A DNA stretch of 64,000 nucleotides from Moniliophthora roreri. Taxonomy: Eukaryota > Basidiomycota > Agaricomycetes > Agaricales > Marasmiaceae. Made by a program: the position numbers and the translations under genes. The stretch spans positions 1 through 64,000 of the forward strand of contig LATX02000177.1 in assembly GCA_001466705.2 (NCBI GenBank). The letters are read 5' to 3'. Within the stretch, counting starts at the first letter, position 1, and each line of letters starts with the position of its first letter. Shown one piece after another: positions 11,622 through 21,639 of the stretch. Below the pieces are notes generated by a model, which saw only the letters and a list, made by a program, of their open reading frames with translations, did no database searches and was not told where the DNA came from.

Positions 11622-13046
11622 CTAATGGTTCTTTGTCCCAGTGAAGACAACATTCTCTAAAGCAGAGAAGCAGTGTAGAAGTTCACCACCATTATTCAAC
11701 TGGAAACAAAGTGACTTGCCATTACCAAAGATGGTGTAGCAACCATCCTCATCCATCTGAGCAACAGAGATGAGCGAGGCTGATGCATCTGGCACAAAGG
11801 CTGTGTGCTTCAGCTTCACCTTGGAGCTGCACCCAGCTTTGGACTTAGCAGGAATATGTGCCTCACCTCAACCCACAAGAGGTAGCTTGCCCTGACAAAC
11901 ACCAGTGATGACACCAGAAGTAGCAGAGTAGGTAGCGAAGTCAGAACAAGAGGAGTGAAGATGAGTGGAACTGCTGGAATCAATAATAAAGGATTTACTG
12001 CCAGAAGACATACTAGCTAGATATGCTTTGTCAGATGCAGTAGAGTGAGGGTGTGTCAAAGGAGAGTTCACAATGCTCGCGTCATAGTGGAAAGAAGCAT
12101 TGTTGAGAGCAAGATCTAAATCGGCGAGAACTATATTTGACACTTTTTCTCTCCCACTATCCTCCACAGCATGGGCCTTCTCCTTGCTCTTGCTGCCCTT
12201 TCCCTTCTTCTTGTTCTTCTTCCCAGCTCTTCCTCCACCAGGCTCAGTGCAGTAGGACTTGGTATGACCACCTTTCCTACAATCCATGCACCAGTATCCA
12301 TCCTTCTCCCTAGCATCCCTTTCCAGGGTTGCCAGAGCAGATTCAACAGCAGATCCACTCTGGGGAGCAATAGCAGCATCAGCACAAGTGGCTTCGCACA
12401 TGGAGGAAACGATATTAGAGAGCTTAGTCTCCTTGTTGACTGACTAAGCCCAGATGAAGGAGTACCAGGACTATGAGTCCTTGGGATTGGCAGGGAGAGT
12501 AGTGAGAAGAAGAGCAGCCTCCAAATAGGAAGAGATGTCAAAATCCAGTTTCTTGAGCATACTGAGACACTCCTGGAACAACTTCAAATGCTTCTCAACA
12601 TCACCAGAAGAAAGAGGGGTAACGAGGCGATGCATCCAATACATGAGCATACCTGAACCCTTCTGCTCCCCAACCTGCTTCAACGCTAGCCAGATCTCAT
12701 GGGAAGATGAAAGAGACCCCACTTGCACAATGAGAGACTCGTCAATGCACTGCATGAGGTAAACCTGAGCATGATTGTCCTTCTTCACCCAGTTTGCAAA
12801 CTCAATAGACTTCGGGTCAGATGGCTTGGGGATGCCATCAACCACAACATCATACACATCAGTCAAACGAAGGGACTTCTCCATCAAACTGGACCAATAA
12901 ACATAGTTGTCATGATTGACAAGAGGCTTGAGGGTAGTGAAGTGCTGGATGTCATTCTGGCCTGCTTCCCATGTAGCCTTGACCTCAGACATGCTGGTAG
13001 AAGGTCTAGGAGGTGGTAGTGGTGGTGGAGAGGGACTAGTAGACAT
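11622..13046 (-). pseudogene. Copia Gag and protease
   Basis: Gag starts at the ATG at 13,046 with a proline/serine-rich leader, then a UBN2-type Gag body (KPLVNHDNYVYWSSLMEKSL, EIWLALKQVGEQKG, GDVEKHLKLFQE). After a frameshift near 12,430 comes a CCHC knuckle CMDCRKGGHTKSYC (about 12,246-12,290). The protease motif should be DSGAS but reads IIDSSSSTHLH (about 11,955-11,990); the catalytic glycine is serine. A segment at 11,622-11,819 continues toward the pre-integrase region. Confidence 0.85.
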
Positions 13047-13191
13047 GCAAAGTGTAGTGGGATGATGTGGATGTTGTCAAAAGACAATGAGAGTGTGAGG
13101 GAAAGGAATAGAGAGTGTGTGATGATTCCAGAGGCAATAGGGAACCCAGATAGAGCAATAGACAAGTCTTCCAGATTAACAGGCAGAGCTG

Positions 13192-13203
13192 GAGCCCATA
13201 ACC
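13192..13203 (-). promoter_or_regulatory. Copia primer-binding site (initiator tRNA-Met half-molecule type)
   Basis: Immediately inside the 5' LTR the minus strand reads GGTTATGGGCTC. Its complement GAGCCCATAACC resembles the anticodon arm (CAU loop) of initiator tRNA-Met. Copia elements are known to prime from such half-tRNAs. Exact pairing to this species' tRNA is untested. Confidence 0.6.
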
Positions 13204-13461
13204 TGAAGTGAAAAGGCACCTAGGTAAGACAGAGTCAATACAAGCTAGATACAGTAAATAGTAAGCATTAATGTAAGGGAATGATAATAGATAGAAGCAT
13301 ACCTCAGTTAGGTGATAACACAACTGAGGAAAGGAAGAAAGGAAGGCAGTTGCGAAGTTCCTGCCATACTGAGGTCACGTAAGATTGCAAAGAATGGCAT
13401 GATAACTAAAGGGTCCGAGAAAAGTCTGTACGTAGTCTGAAAGTTGGAGAGATCTGAACAG
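13204..13461 (-). repeat. Copia 5' LTR
   Basis: 258 bp, plus strand TGAAGTGAAAAGG...GAACA, so it keeps TG...CA ends. It is followed by the right GTCTG target copy. Confidence 0.88.
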
Positions 13462-13466
13462 TCTGA
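13462..13466 (+). repeat. Target-site duplication GTCTG, right copy
   Basis: Identical to 9,325-9,329. Removing one copy together with the element keeps the oxidase reading frame open. Confidence 0.85.
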
Positions 13467-14319
13467 CATCCCAAATTGTGGGCACACTGTAAGTACTCTA
13501 CCCTGATGCTCATTTTTACAATGACATTTACTCACCCATTATCCCCAACTCATTCTACAGCTGGGAGTACCCCCCCGCTGTATGTGGCCACACTTCCAGC
13601 CAAATCACCCTCAAAAGCTCCAAACACTGGGCAATGGTCTCCTACCACATCTTCAAACACATAGCTGCAGACCCAGTCTTTGCAAAAGATTTCAGTATCC
13701 ATATGTGCAATACTATCTTTTTTTTTGACAAACCTGTCAAAGACGATGAAGTCGCACTTCAAAAAATGTGTGAGGTTCAGCACAGCAGTGTGAATGGTTT
13801 TCTTCATGATCATAGCATTGTCCACAAAGTGGGCATCTTGGATGTAAAGTGGAAGGATGCTTACCAGATCCTCTCATCAGTCATTGATACTGATGCTGCG
13901 CTTATCGAGATTACGAGGCTTGTCAGGGATAAGGGGGTGAAATTAATTAATAACAGGGTGATCAAAGGGGATTTGCTCAGTCAGAAGAAGCAGCTCCTTG
14001 AAGAGTATTCTGCACAGGTTATCATCAATGCTACGGGTCTGGGTGCCAAGGAGCTTGCTCATGATAAGGATGTTTACCCGCTTTGTGGTGCTGTTCTGCG
14101 TCTCCTCAATGATGGAACACACTTTCCTAAGATCAAGGATGCACTTATTGTAAGTGCGACTCTGGAAGGACACGTAAAAGAGACTGAGTGAGTTCAAAAT
14201 CCCCTTTTGTTTTGCCTGCTAACACCACTTACCTGTGACAGTTTCACTTTCATTCCAACAATTGAATGTCAGAGGATCACAATCCCCACTAAATATATAA
14301 TGGAAGATTTCTACTACAC

Positions 14320-14700
14320 TTGATCCTCCTGTACGGATATTGGAACTGGATTATCCAGTTTAATCCAGAGCAATCCTGGTCTAATTCATCTTTTCTGTTG
14401 CTAGATCCTCCACAAATGAATCCAATCCTGTTCAATCCTTCACCATGGGGATCATGATTCAATTGCGATCTATATTAATCTATCTGATTCTCAGTAAAGA
14501 TCAAGGTCAGGATTGCAATTAATCTGGATAAATCTGGATCAATCCAGATCAATCCACTCTGAGTGTGGCACTACAATGACTGGAAAGAACTACCAGTATA
14601 TGTGGCTCTTTAATCCAATTGTAACCAATCCTGAACCAATCCAATCATGACATGGCTACTGAGAGCCTAATCCAAGCCAATCCTCAGATACTGCACTGCC
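14320..14700. repeat. AATCC/GGATT-rich degenerate repeat
   Basis: AATCC, GATCAATCC and their complements recur at high density (for example CTGGATCAATCCAG near 14,536, a short inverted repeat). The word is the same as in the 66-bp minisatellite at 15,233, so both probably come from one palindromic repeat family. No gene is visible between 14,260 and 15,200. Confidence 0.55.
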
Positions 14701-15232
14701 CAAAGGGATAGGTTAAGGGAGAAATTGTGTCATTGTGATATAACTGTTTCAATCTGTGCATAAACAGGTATAGTAATGTGATCAACACTATTGTAACTGT
14801 ATATGGGTCTGCCATCATGGCAATTCAAGAAATTAATGTCTACCTCTCATCTGCTCCACACTGCACTCCTCCATCAGCTAAGGCTGAACTCTGTTCAACC
14901 ATAGTGGTCCAAGAAAATAATGTCTACCTCTCATGCACTCCACATTGAGCTCCACACCAATAGTAGTGGCTCGGTCGCACATCAAGGTGTTACCTTGTCA
15001 GTGAACAATCACCTTATAACCCAAGAAGGTGTTATGTACAATATCTGTAAGAAAATAGTGAGCAAAAGTGAAACAATACATTTGGGAGTGATTAACCTGC
15101 CTGCAATGAGGATTTGTACCAGCAAATTACTGTAAGAGGCAATACTGAGGTCATAGATACATTCAGTAAAGCAAAATTAGACATACTGGTTTGGAGCGGG
15201 TCAAAGCCCAGCATGTGGTCCTCTGTGATGAC

Positions 15233-15628
15233 GGGATCAATCCAGGATTGAATGTGTGCAGCACTTTCCTCAGTCTGTATAGAATTGGTACAGATTGCAG
15301 GATCAATCCAGGATTGAATATGTGCACCACTTTCCTCAGTCTGTATGGAATAAGGATAGATTGCAGGATCAATCCAGGATTGAATATGTGCAGCACTTTC
15401 CTCAGTCTGTATAGGATTGGGACAGATTGCAGGATCAATCCAGGATTGAATATGTGTAGCACTGTCCTCAGTATGTATGGGATAGTGATGGATTGCAGGA
15501 TCAATCCAGGATTGAATATGTGCAGCACTTTCCTCAGTCTGTGTGGAATAAGAATGGATTGCAGGATCAATCCAGGATTGAATATGTGCAGCACTGTCCT
15601 CAGTCTGTATGGGAAAGGTATAGATTAT
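15233..15628 (+). repeat. Minisatellite: six tandem copies of a 66-bp unit
   Basis: Units start at 15,233, 15,299, 15,365, 15,431, 15,497 and 15,563. Each contains the inverted repeat TCAATCC-A-GGATTGA. Because 66 is a multiple of three and the units lack stops, both strands carry long open frames across the array (plus 15,191-15,658 with a 22-residue INPGLNMC repeat, minus 15,163-15,594). Openness in both directions argues that the frames are a by-product of the period. No start context, signal peptide or known domain supports a real repeat protein. Confidence 0.92.
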
Positions 15629-15639
15629 ATAAAGGAGAA

Positions 15640-16148
15640 GTGGTTTGAGTTATTTTGAAGGTATCATGGTTGAGATTTAATTTAAATGCCATGACACATT
15701 CCAAATTTTATCAATGTACACTCTTACTTCTATTATTGTTGCTCTCTATATATGTACTTGAATACCACTGCATGTTCCTGAATTATTGTGTTGGGAATGG
15801 GTACTAGTGGAGTTTTTCTGTTAGACAGCTTGTGATTTGGAGGTCCTGATTGAAATCATTGAGTTGAGTTGTGCCCAGCTTTTCTGGTCAATTTCTCTCA
15901 TAGTATGCAAAGAAGAGCATTTTTGAGGTCCTGACATATGCCAATTGCCTTTAACAGTGTTGTTGAGCCTCACCAGGTGACAATATCAGCTCTTATGCCC
16001 AACACCCTCCTCAGTGGAGTAGCACTACTGCCAGTGCTTGTCTGGCTTGTTATGCTTCCTTGGGAATGAAAAGGAGATAGTTATTTATGGTAGCACTTTT
16101 CTCATACCTCAAGCTTCAATGAGGAAGTTATCATTTTTTGATATTGTG
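15640..16148 (-). repeat. Inverted copy of part of the 1,917-bp unit
   Basis: The reverse complement matches about 2,130-2,665 and 4,047-4,582. Homology ends near 16,148 after GAAGTTATCATTTTTTGATATTG. Together with 18,284-21,640 this is the inverted partner of the window's left end, separated by inserted repeats. Confidence 0.8.
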
Positions 16149-16228
16149 GTGCTGCAATGACTCTCATCACAGTAGGTAGAACTCTCTGCACTCAAGTCAG
16201 GGAAGTGGTAAGGAAAGGGGTGATCTGG

Positions 16229-17903
16229 TGAAGATGCTCAAAATGCCTTATGCCTCTATTATGAAAACACAAGACCTGTGGTGCCAAAATACCCCGAAAA
16301 AGGTGTTTAAGTTCTTGATTCTCAGTTTTGTTTTGCAAGTTGGTTCAGTATGGTTCACTGTTACTGCAATGTTAAGAATAATTCTCAGCATCTCACTCAG
16401 TAGTTCAGAGATGAATGCCTTCAAAACAAAAACAACTTCTCAGATTGAGATTTGTGTTTGTGTTTGTAAATATTTTCTTGAGTATGTGGTTTTATTAATC
16501 CCTTTGAAAGCAAAACTGGTATATACAGTTCAACCAGAAACTGCCCAAAGAAACAAACTTCTTCTAAGTGAGAACAAAGGGACCTCTTGTATCTGAATAT
16601 AGCTCTCTTAGCTATGTTCTGCAATGACTCTCAAGAGGACAAATCTTCTAGACACTGCTAGCCTGAAACTCTCTCTGATTCATATCAAAACACCAGGCTA
16701 TACTGATGCATGTCAGCTACCCTCTTAGTAAACTGATGCAATGTTCCTCTTATCAGAAAACACACCCTCTTGCATTAAAAACTAAGCTCTTTCCAGCTTT
16801 TATTTAGATCTCTGGTTTGGAGTACAATCTCAGGTCTCAACTAGCCTGTGCCTCTTGCACAACTAAGTAAGCTAGGGCCTGAAGTGATTGAAAAATACTG
16901 ATTGCTAGTAGCTCTTCTACCTAAACAACAACCTTATACACTCTGGTAGTTGGTGGGCAGTATCTCTCCTGCTTTCCACCTACAAAACATGTCCTCTTAT
17001 ATACTCTACAACATAAATAATCTAATATATCTGTCACACATACAAATAAAACTGAGTCGGATGCTAAATATTATATAAACTGAGCTGTGTTTGGTAATTT
17101 CTCTGTCACAGTGTCCAATTGTAGTCAGGCTTCATAGCCATAATCTCTTTTATTCTTTTTCTTTGACAATTGTGCAGTCTTCTGACACTAACTGTTTGCA
17201 ATTTTCTCTATCAAATGGCTNTTCCAACTCCATTTGCAAATATTATACTTCCATGCCACTCCACATGGTTCCTTCCTTCTCTGTCTACTGTCATCTGCTC
17301 TGTGGATGTGTAATATGCTTTTATTTTCATGTCTAAAGTGTACACATAAGCTCAGCTGTGCTATCTTCTCATCATACAGCTTTGTCTTCCACTTTTCTGT
17401 GATACAGGCACCTTCCCAGTAACTGATCATCTGTTTCATCTAATTTGATTATCAGTATCTTGAGTATCCCCTACTGATAATTTGTCCTTCTCTGTTTCAT
17501 ATCTGTTTCTTGTTAATATTCTGGTTGGTGTATCATCAAAGGCTCTTATTCTTCCTTCCAATTGGGTGTGGATTGAAAATATTATTAAAAGTGAAAATAT
17601 TCCCTTTGGTATGCTTTCAATAGAGAGATATGATGTGGTGTTATTCCCTACAATTTTTGGGATGCTTCTCTGTATTCAGATTTGCTGTTGATTTTCATAC
17701 TAGCAGTGGTCATGTACCCCTGTATGGCCTACTACCAACCATTACTCTGCTAATATTTTGTATTCTTCTCTACTGCTTGCTTTAACTAGCTGCTCAGGGC
17801 TCACACTATTCCTCAATTCCCTTGTATATTTCATTTTCAACCATAAAAGTGCAAAATATTCTCTATTTGCATGTGAAATTAAAAGTAAAAGTTATGCATA
17901 TCA
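16229..17903 (-). repeat. Solo long LTR (family X), 1.67 kb
   Basis: The segment is TGAAGATGC...GCATATCA in plus orientation, so the ends are TG...CA. It matches, inverted, the sequence at 55,577-57,241 and parts of 51,655-58,206. There the same right end (GAGCATCTTCA) is followed by a TGG-starting primer-binding-site candidate and a Gag-like frame. That makes X an LTR of a retrotransposon, here without internal region. No clean 5-bp target duplication is visible. One N lies at 17,221. Frames inside such as 17,091-17,336 are not genes. Confidence 0.6.
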
Positions 17904-17919
17904 CCAGCATAGACTCTAG

Positions 17920-17985
17920 GTCAATAAGATGTTGAACTCAACAGACACAAATTCAATGCCTAGCCCAAGTAACCAAGTTAGTATA
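17920..17985 (+). repeat. tRNA-like segment, weak
   Basis: TAGGTCAATAAGATG (box A-like) precedes AAATTCAATGCC (box B-like) at normal tRNA spacing. Stems are poor. It may be the decayed head of a tRNA-derived SINE lying between solo LTR X and repeat Y. Confidence 0.25.
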
Positions 17986-17989
17986 GCTA

Positions 17990-18245
17990 CTGAAGTATAC
18001 AAAGAATACTTGCCTAGCCCAAATGACCAAGAGGTCAAGATGGGGAACTAGGTTACAAAGGTCTAGTATAAGTACAATGAGTCCATCTCAGTGAGAATAA
18101 CTAATGAGATAGAAGAGTGATCTGGAAGGAGATCTGGGTGGAATGGAATGTTCTGAGGAAGGGTGGCTGTGGTAGTATAAATAAGATAAGTAATCAGATA
18201 AATAGATAAGAGATAAAAGATAAGATAAGAGAACTTAGAAGAAAA
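17990..18245 (+). repeat. Dispersed repeat Y, copy 1
   Basis: The segment around GACCAAGAGGTCAAGATGGG through AGATAAGATAAG matches 22,560-22,800 in inverted orientation at moderate identity. It contains GATAA-rich microsatellite-like sequence. No coding frame is supported. Confidence 0.6.
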
Positions 18246-18283
18246 GAGAAAGGAAAAGCTACACTCCATCACAGATATGTCAT

Positions 18284-19025
18284 TTCTGTTCATTCTTCTG
18301 ATCAGTACTAGGCTAATCTCAGCAGTGGAGTCAGAAGGATTCTGGATGTATATATTTCTTATCAAGTTTGTTCCCTTTGGAGACTCCACACATTCCTCAC
18401 ACTGTAGCTAGGCACCATGTCCAACAAGAAGCAGACAAACTGACAGCAGTCTGGTCATAATGTACTCTAAAGATAGAACTTCAAAATTAAGAGTCAATAC
18501 TCCCATTCTAGCTAGACTCAAGAATTGAGCAGATCAGGGTCACAAGCATCAATGTATCAATCATGAAAGCTAGTTTATTTCTGGCCTTGAAACAAACTGA
18601 TACTATCTTCTACCTCTCATTTTTCTACTGAAGGCCCAGAAAGGGCTGAGGTCCAAGTGGTGTCATCCTTTTGGAGGCTTTAGAAGATTTTTGTGTGTGT
18701 CACTGCTCTTCAGAATTACAGTACAATATGTGTAGTCTATGGAAGGCAATGGAAAACATTTCAGTTTCTCATCAAAGCAAGAGCAGCATCTTTCATTAAT
18801 CTGTGGAGATTTTGATGTAATGATACTAATTGATTTTGTTACTACTGGGGATGTTTGCTTCATCATGGATGAAATAACCACCACATTAGAAGCTTTCCAG
18901 ATTCATGTCATTACTCCTTACATGACATCTTGATAGAATTCAAATTTTGCCACAGAGAAAATTTTATTGAAGCATATAAAGAGCAAGGCTTGAATCATTG
19001 CACTCTAGCACTGTGACTGTATACT
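18284..19025. repeat. Inverted partner of 1,400-2,140 (upstream segment of copy A)
   Basis: The reverse complement aligns with about 1,400-2,140, including the counterpart of the 1,555-1,905 frame (minus strand 18,663-18,884). It is diverged by many transitions and a few indels, so the two arms are old or rapidly mutated. Confidence 0.75.
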
Positions 19026-20065
19026 ATGTCCAACTCTACCATAACAGAAGATATTGTATGTTTCAATACAGTCACCCTTATCCTGGTGCAGCCAATAGTG
19101 AATCTCACTGTATGTTTTCTCTTCTTGTTTATTTCCCCTTTCTTAGCATTCCTCTATTGCTCTAGGTTATGGCTTTATGTTTATGGTAAAGTCAAACTCT
19201 TCAGCACAGTTGCTATAAGCATCTGACATGTAACCCATGTTAGGCATCTACACCATTCTGTTTATCATTTCACTCCGCATTCTCATCTGCCAACAAGACC
19301 ACCAAAACCAAGCACTTTATATATTCTTCACAATAGGGCTTTTTATTCTAACAAGTGCAGTCAACATTGTGAATACCTTTCTCTATGTCCAACAAGCAAT
19401 TGTGGAGTTTACATTCAGCAAAAATCAGGACTGGGCATCATGATTAGCATATATGCACCATGATAATGTGAAGACAATCATAGCATATGTAGGGGTTGCT
19501 TGTGTGAGCTTGCCATGGCTGAGAGTGTTCTTGTTCTGTTTAGTTGCTTTAGTATAGTTCTGCCACTATGCTTAGTGTAAGCACCCTTCTTTTATATGTT
19601 TGGAATTACTGGCTGATCCACTTGAGATAGGATTATTGCAGATTTGATGCTGGTAAGTCCTTTATAGTAATCCTACCACATTTATTTCCAACTCATTTTA
19701 AAATCTGCTCAGCTCCACCACTGCTATGTGATCTGGGGCTCATCCAAATGGATTGCATTTCCAATGATCTTTATTATAGTTTCACTAACTAGTAAGTCTT
19801 CTCTCAATTTAACTGTGTTACTGGGCTCATCCTGGAACTGGTACTAGTCTGTGACATTGTTTTCTCTACATTTGGAACTATTGGTATCAGTAACTATACT
19901 AATCCTACAAATTAGAGGCTTTATACCCAGGGCAGTATTATAGATGAAGCTTTCTGGTTGGCAAATATGGGTGTCAATATTATTTTGACATTACTCACAG
20001 GTCAGTTCTGTCTAATGTGTGAAAACCAGACAGAGATAAACATACTTGTAGCTGGTTTGTTAATA

Positions 20066-20756
20066 CCACTTGAATATGCTACACAAAAGAGCTAATCTGT
20101 TGATCAGATCCTACTCCTCTATTGTCTATATGTATGTGGTGATGTGCAGAGTGTGGTTTAGCATGATCAGAGTTGCCACACTTAGACTCTTACTTGGTTG
20201 TTTTGCTCAGAATAAGCATGTATTTATTTATTGATGTAGAGACTATGTAGATATATTTATTTAATAATTTGTTTTTATTGTGTGTTTTCTGGTTTATACT
20301 ATCTCAATCAAGCCTGAATACAACAGCTAATGTGCTGAGGTGATGGCAAGACTACTCTAGTGATAACTCAAGTAATTAAAAACTACAGTACTTCTTGTAC
20401 CGGATACAACCCTTTTCATTGTGATTTGTAATGCACTTAAGCAGGAAAACTTCTACTTCAAATGTAGCCTGGGCCCTCTCTAAGCTGCATCAACACTAGC
20501 AAAACACTAGCTGCCTTCAAAACCCTCCAATACAAAGTCTTCTCTTAAGCTTGAAAATGACCATTTATTAAAGTGCAGAACAAATATCTGGCTTTGTTGT
20601 CACTATCAAGTTTGGTTTATAGTCTTATATCTCAAATAGGTCTACTCTAAGTCCCTAGAGCCTGACATGAGGAGGAAAATCTGATCAAATGTGATTTCTC
20701 TATACAAACAATAGCCACATACAAATTACATAGTGATGGGGCAGATTCCTCTTGCT
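20066..20756 (+). repeat. Dispersed repeat R2, copy 1
   Basis: About 690 bp, from CCACTTGAATATGCTACAC to GGGGCAGATTCCTCTTGCTCC. It matches 42,460-43,165 (inverted, almost full length) and 24,284-24,590 (left part). It contains the hairpin-like CTGTTGATCAG and the word TGATCAGAGTTGCCACACTT that is shared with repeat W. No coding frame. It might be an LTR or a MITE; no target duplication was found. Confidence 0.65.
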
Positions 20757-20864
20757 CCTACCTACAAAATGGCTGACTTTATATACAGCTAGAAACAAAT
20801 ATTTACAATAAAATTATAATAATAGGTATATATCATACTGGTCACAGGAAAAATCATGAAATGA

Positions 20865-21278
20865 ATGTATATAGTTTCAATCCTATGTCACAATAGTAAT
20901 CCCATACTGTATATAGGTATGTGGGTCACTAATAAATACAATCTCAGGTATTGGAAGCACAATAAGCTAGGCCCTCCATGTGGCATATGGGTATCTAGCT
21001 TCAGAATCTGTTGCTACTGCATAGAAGCTCCTTGTCCTGTCTTTCAATGTTTGGAAATACTCTCTACTTCCATATGGATCATTGACTATTTCCTGGTTTT
21101 GTTAGTTGTCTCTGACCAACTCATTCCTATCTCTCATAGTTCTCTTCTTATCCATCTGTCCTATCTGATATCTATTTTATTGCTATTCTTCTATCTTGAA
21201 GTGATTATATACTTGATCAAATATTCATTGTATATCTGTTTTAGATATTGTTGTGTCTTTTCTCTTGGCATATTATAG
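20865..21278 (+). other. Hydrophobic open frame of uncertain status
   Basis: A 137-codon frame with several hydrophobic runs lies between repeat R2 and the 3' end of membrane-protein copy B. It does not correspond to a segment of copy A, which has an N-marked gap here. It is AT-rich and could be chance. I do not recognise it. Confidence 0.15.
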
Positions 21279-21639
21279 GTATCATCCTGAGCTTGAATAA
21301 GCTCTCTGAGAGCAAATGAAAGTTGTTTAAAAGTAAAATATCCTCTTGATACACCATATATACATTTAACTATTAGTGTACTACTTTGACTGATCCAGAC
21401 TATGATGGTTCAACACCTTTTTTACTTTGGCTTATTGTGTACCAAATTGCTGTATGTTTGTGTAATAAAAAAAAAAAACCGACAGTTGATTGAACCTATG
21501 AATCCCTTAACGGGGTTGTAATTAGTAATATTCCCGTCGGTTCCCCTCTCGACAACTTATATGTTCGTACTTGGTTCGAAACAGTTCAGAACACTTTACC
21601 AATAGTGCTAGTCCAGGATCTGGGAACTTAAATGCCAGA

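Larger units (their letters stand above)
9330..13461 (-). mobile_element. Ty1/Copia LTR retrotransposon, complete ends, internally deleted
   Basis: Two matching LTRs (9,330-9,586 and 13,204-13,461) flank a minus-strand gag-pol. A 5-bp target duplication GTCTG sits at 9,325-9,329 and 13,462-13,466. At 4,132 bp the element is shorter than a typical Copia (about 5 kb). The missing part is the segment between integrase and reverse transcriptase, where the RT N-terminus should be. LTRs differ at scattered sites, so insertion is not very recent. It lies antisense to the oxidase gene it interrupts. Confidence 0.92.
9138..14191 (+). pseudogene. D-amino-acid oxidase, N-terminal and middle part, split by Copia
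   Basis: Exon 1 runs from the ATG at 9138 to 9329. It encodes the FAD-binding strand CVLVIGASIISMSTAW; the family motif is GxGxxG, and two glycines here read serine. The Copia element follows. If 9,330-13,466 (the element plus one GTCTG target copy) is skipped, the frame continues at 13,467 with TSQIVG, reaches a GT-AG intron at 13,490-13,561, and resumes as LWEYPPAVCG, an oxidase signature. Exon 2 is open to 14,191 and includes VIINATGLGAKEL and VYPLCGAVLRLLNDG (family: VYPLRG). A possible further donor lies near 14,188, but the C-terminal third is missing here. The gene is thus broken four ways: glycine losses, an Arg-to-Cys change, the insertion and the 3' truncation. Confidence 0.85.
19026..21630 (+). 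pseudogene. Seven-helix membrane protein family, decayed copy B
   Basis: Starts MSNSTITEDIV, nearly identical to copy A. After an interruption, 19,237-19,443 encodes GIYTILFIISLRIL, QNQALYIFFTIGLFIL and FSKNQDW, family-typical transmembrane segments. Later come VKTIIAYVG (about 19,470), HHCYVIWGSSKW (about 19,715-19,755) and EAFWLANMGVNIILTLLTG (about 19,945-20,005). Stops and frameshifts break it. Repeat R2 is inserted at about 20,066-20,756. The 3' part near 21,330-21,640 aligns with 1-280 of the window. Role unknown; the assignment rests on repeated short family motifs. Confidence 0.55.

Noticed and set aside
12131..12541. Arginine/serine-rich minus-strand ORF
   Set aside because: Alternative frame of the Copia Gag; the CCHC knuckle lies in the neighbouring frame.
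15233..15628. CRISPR-like array of regular repeats
   Set aside because: Repeats are directly contiguous without unique spacers, and the genome is eukaryotic.
15191..15658. Long ORF of 155 codons with a 22-residue repeat
   Set aside because: Generated by a 66-bp tandem repeat without stops; the opposite strand is equally open and no gene signals are present.
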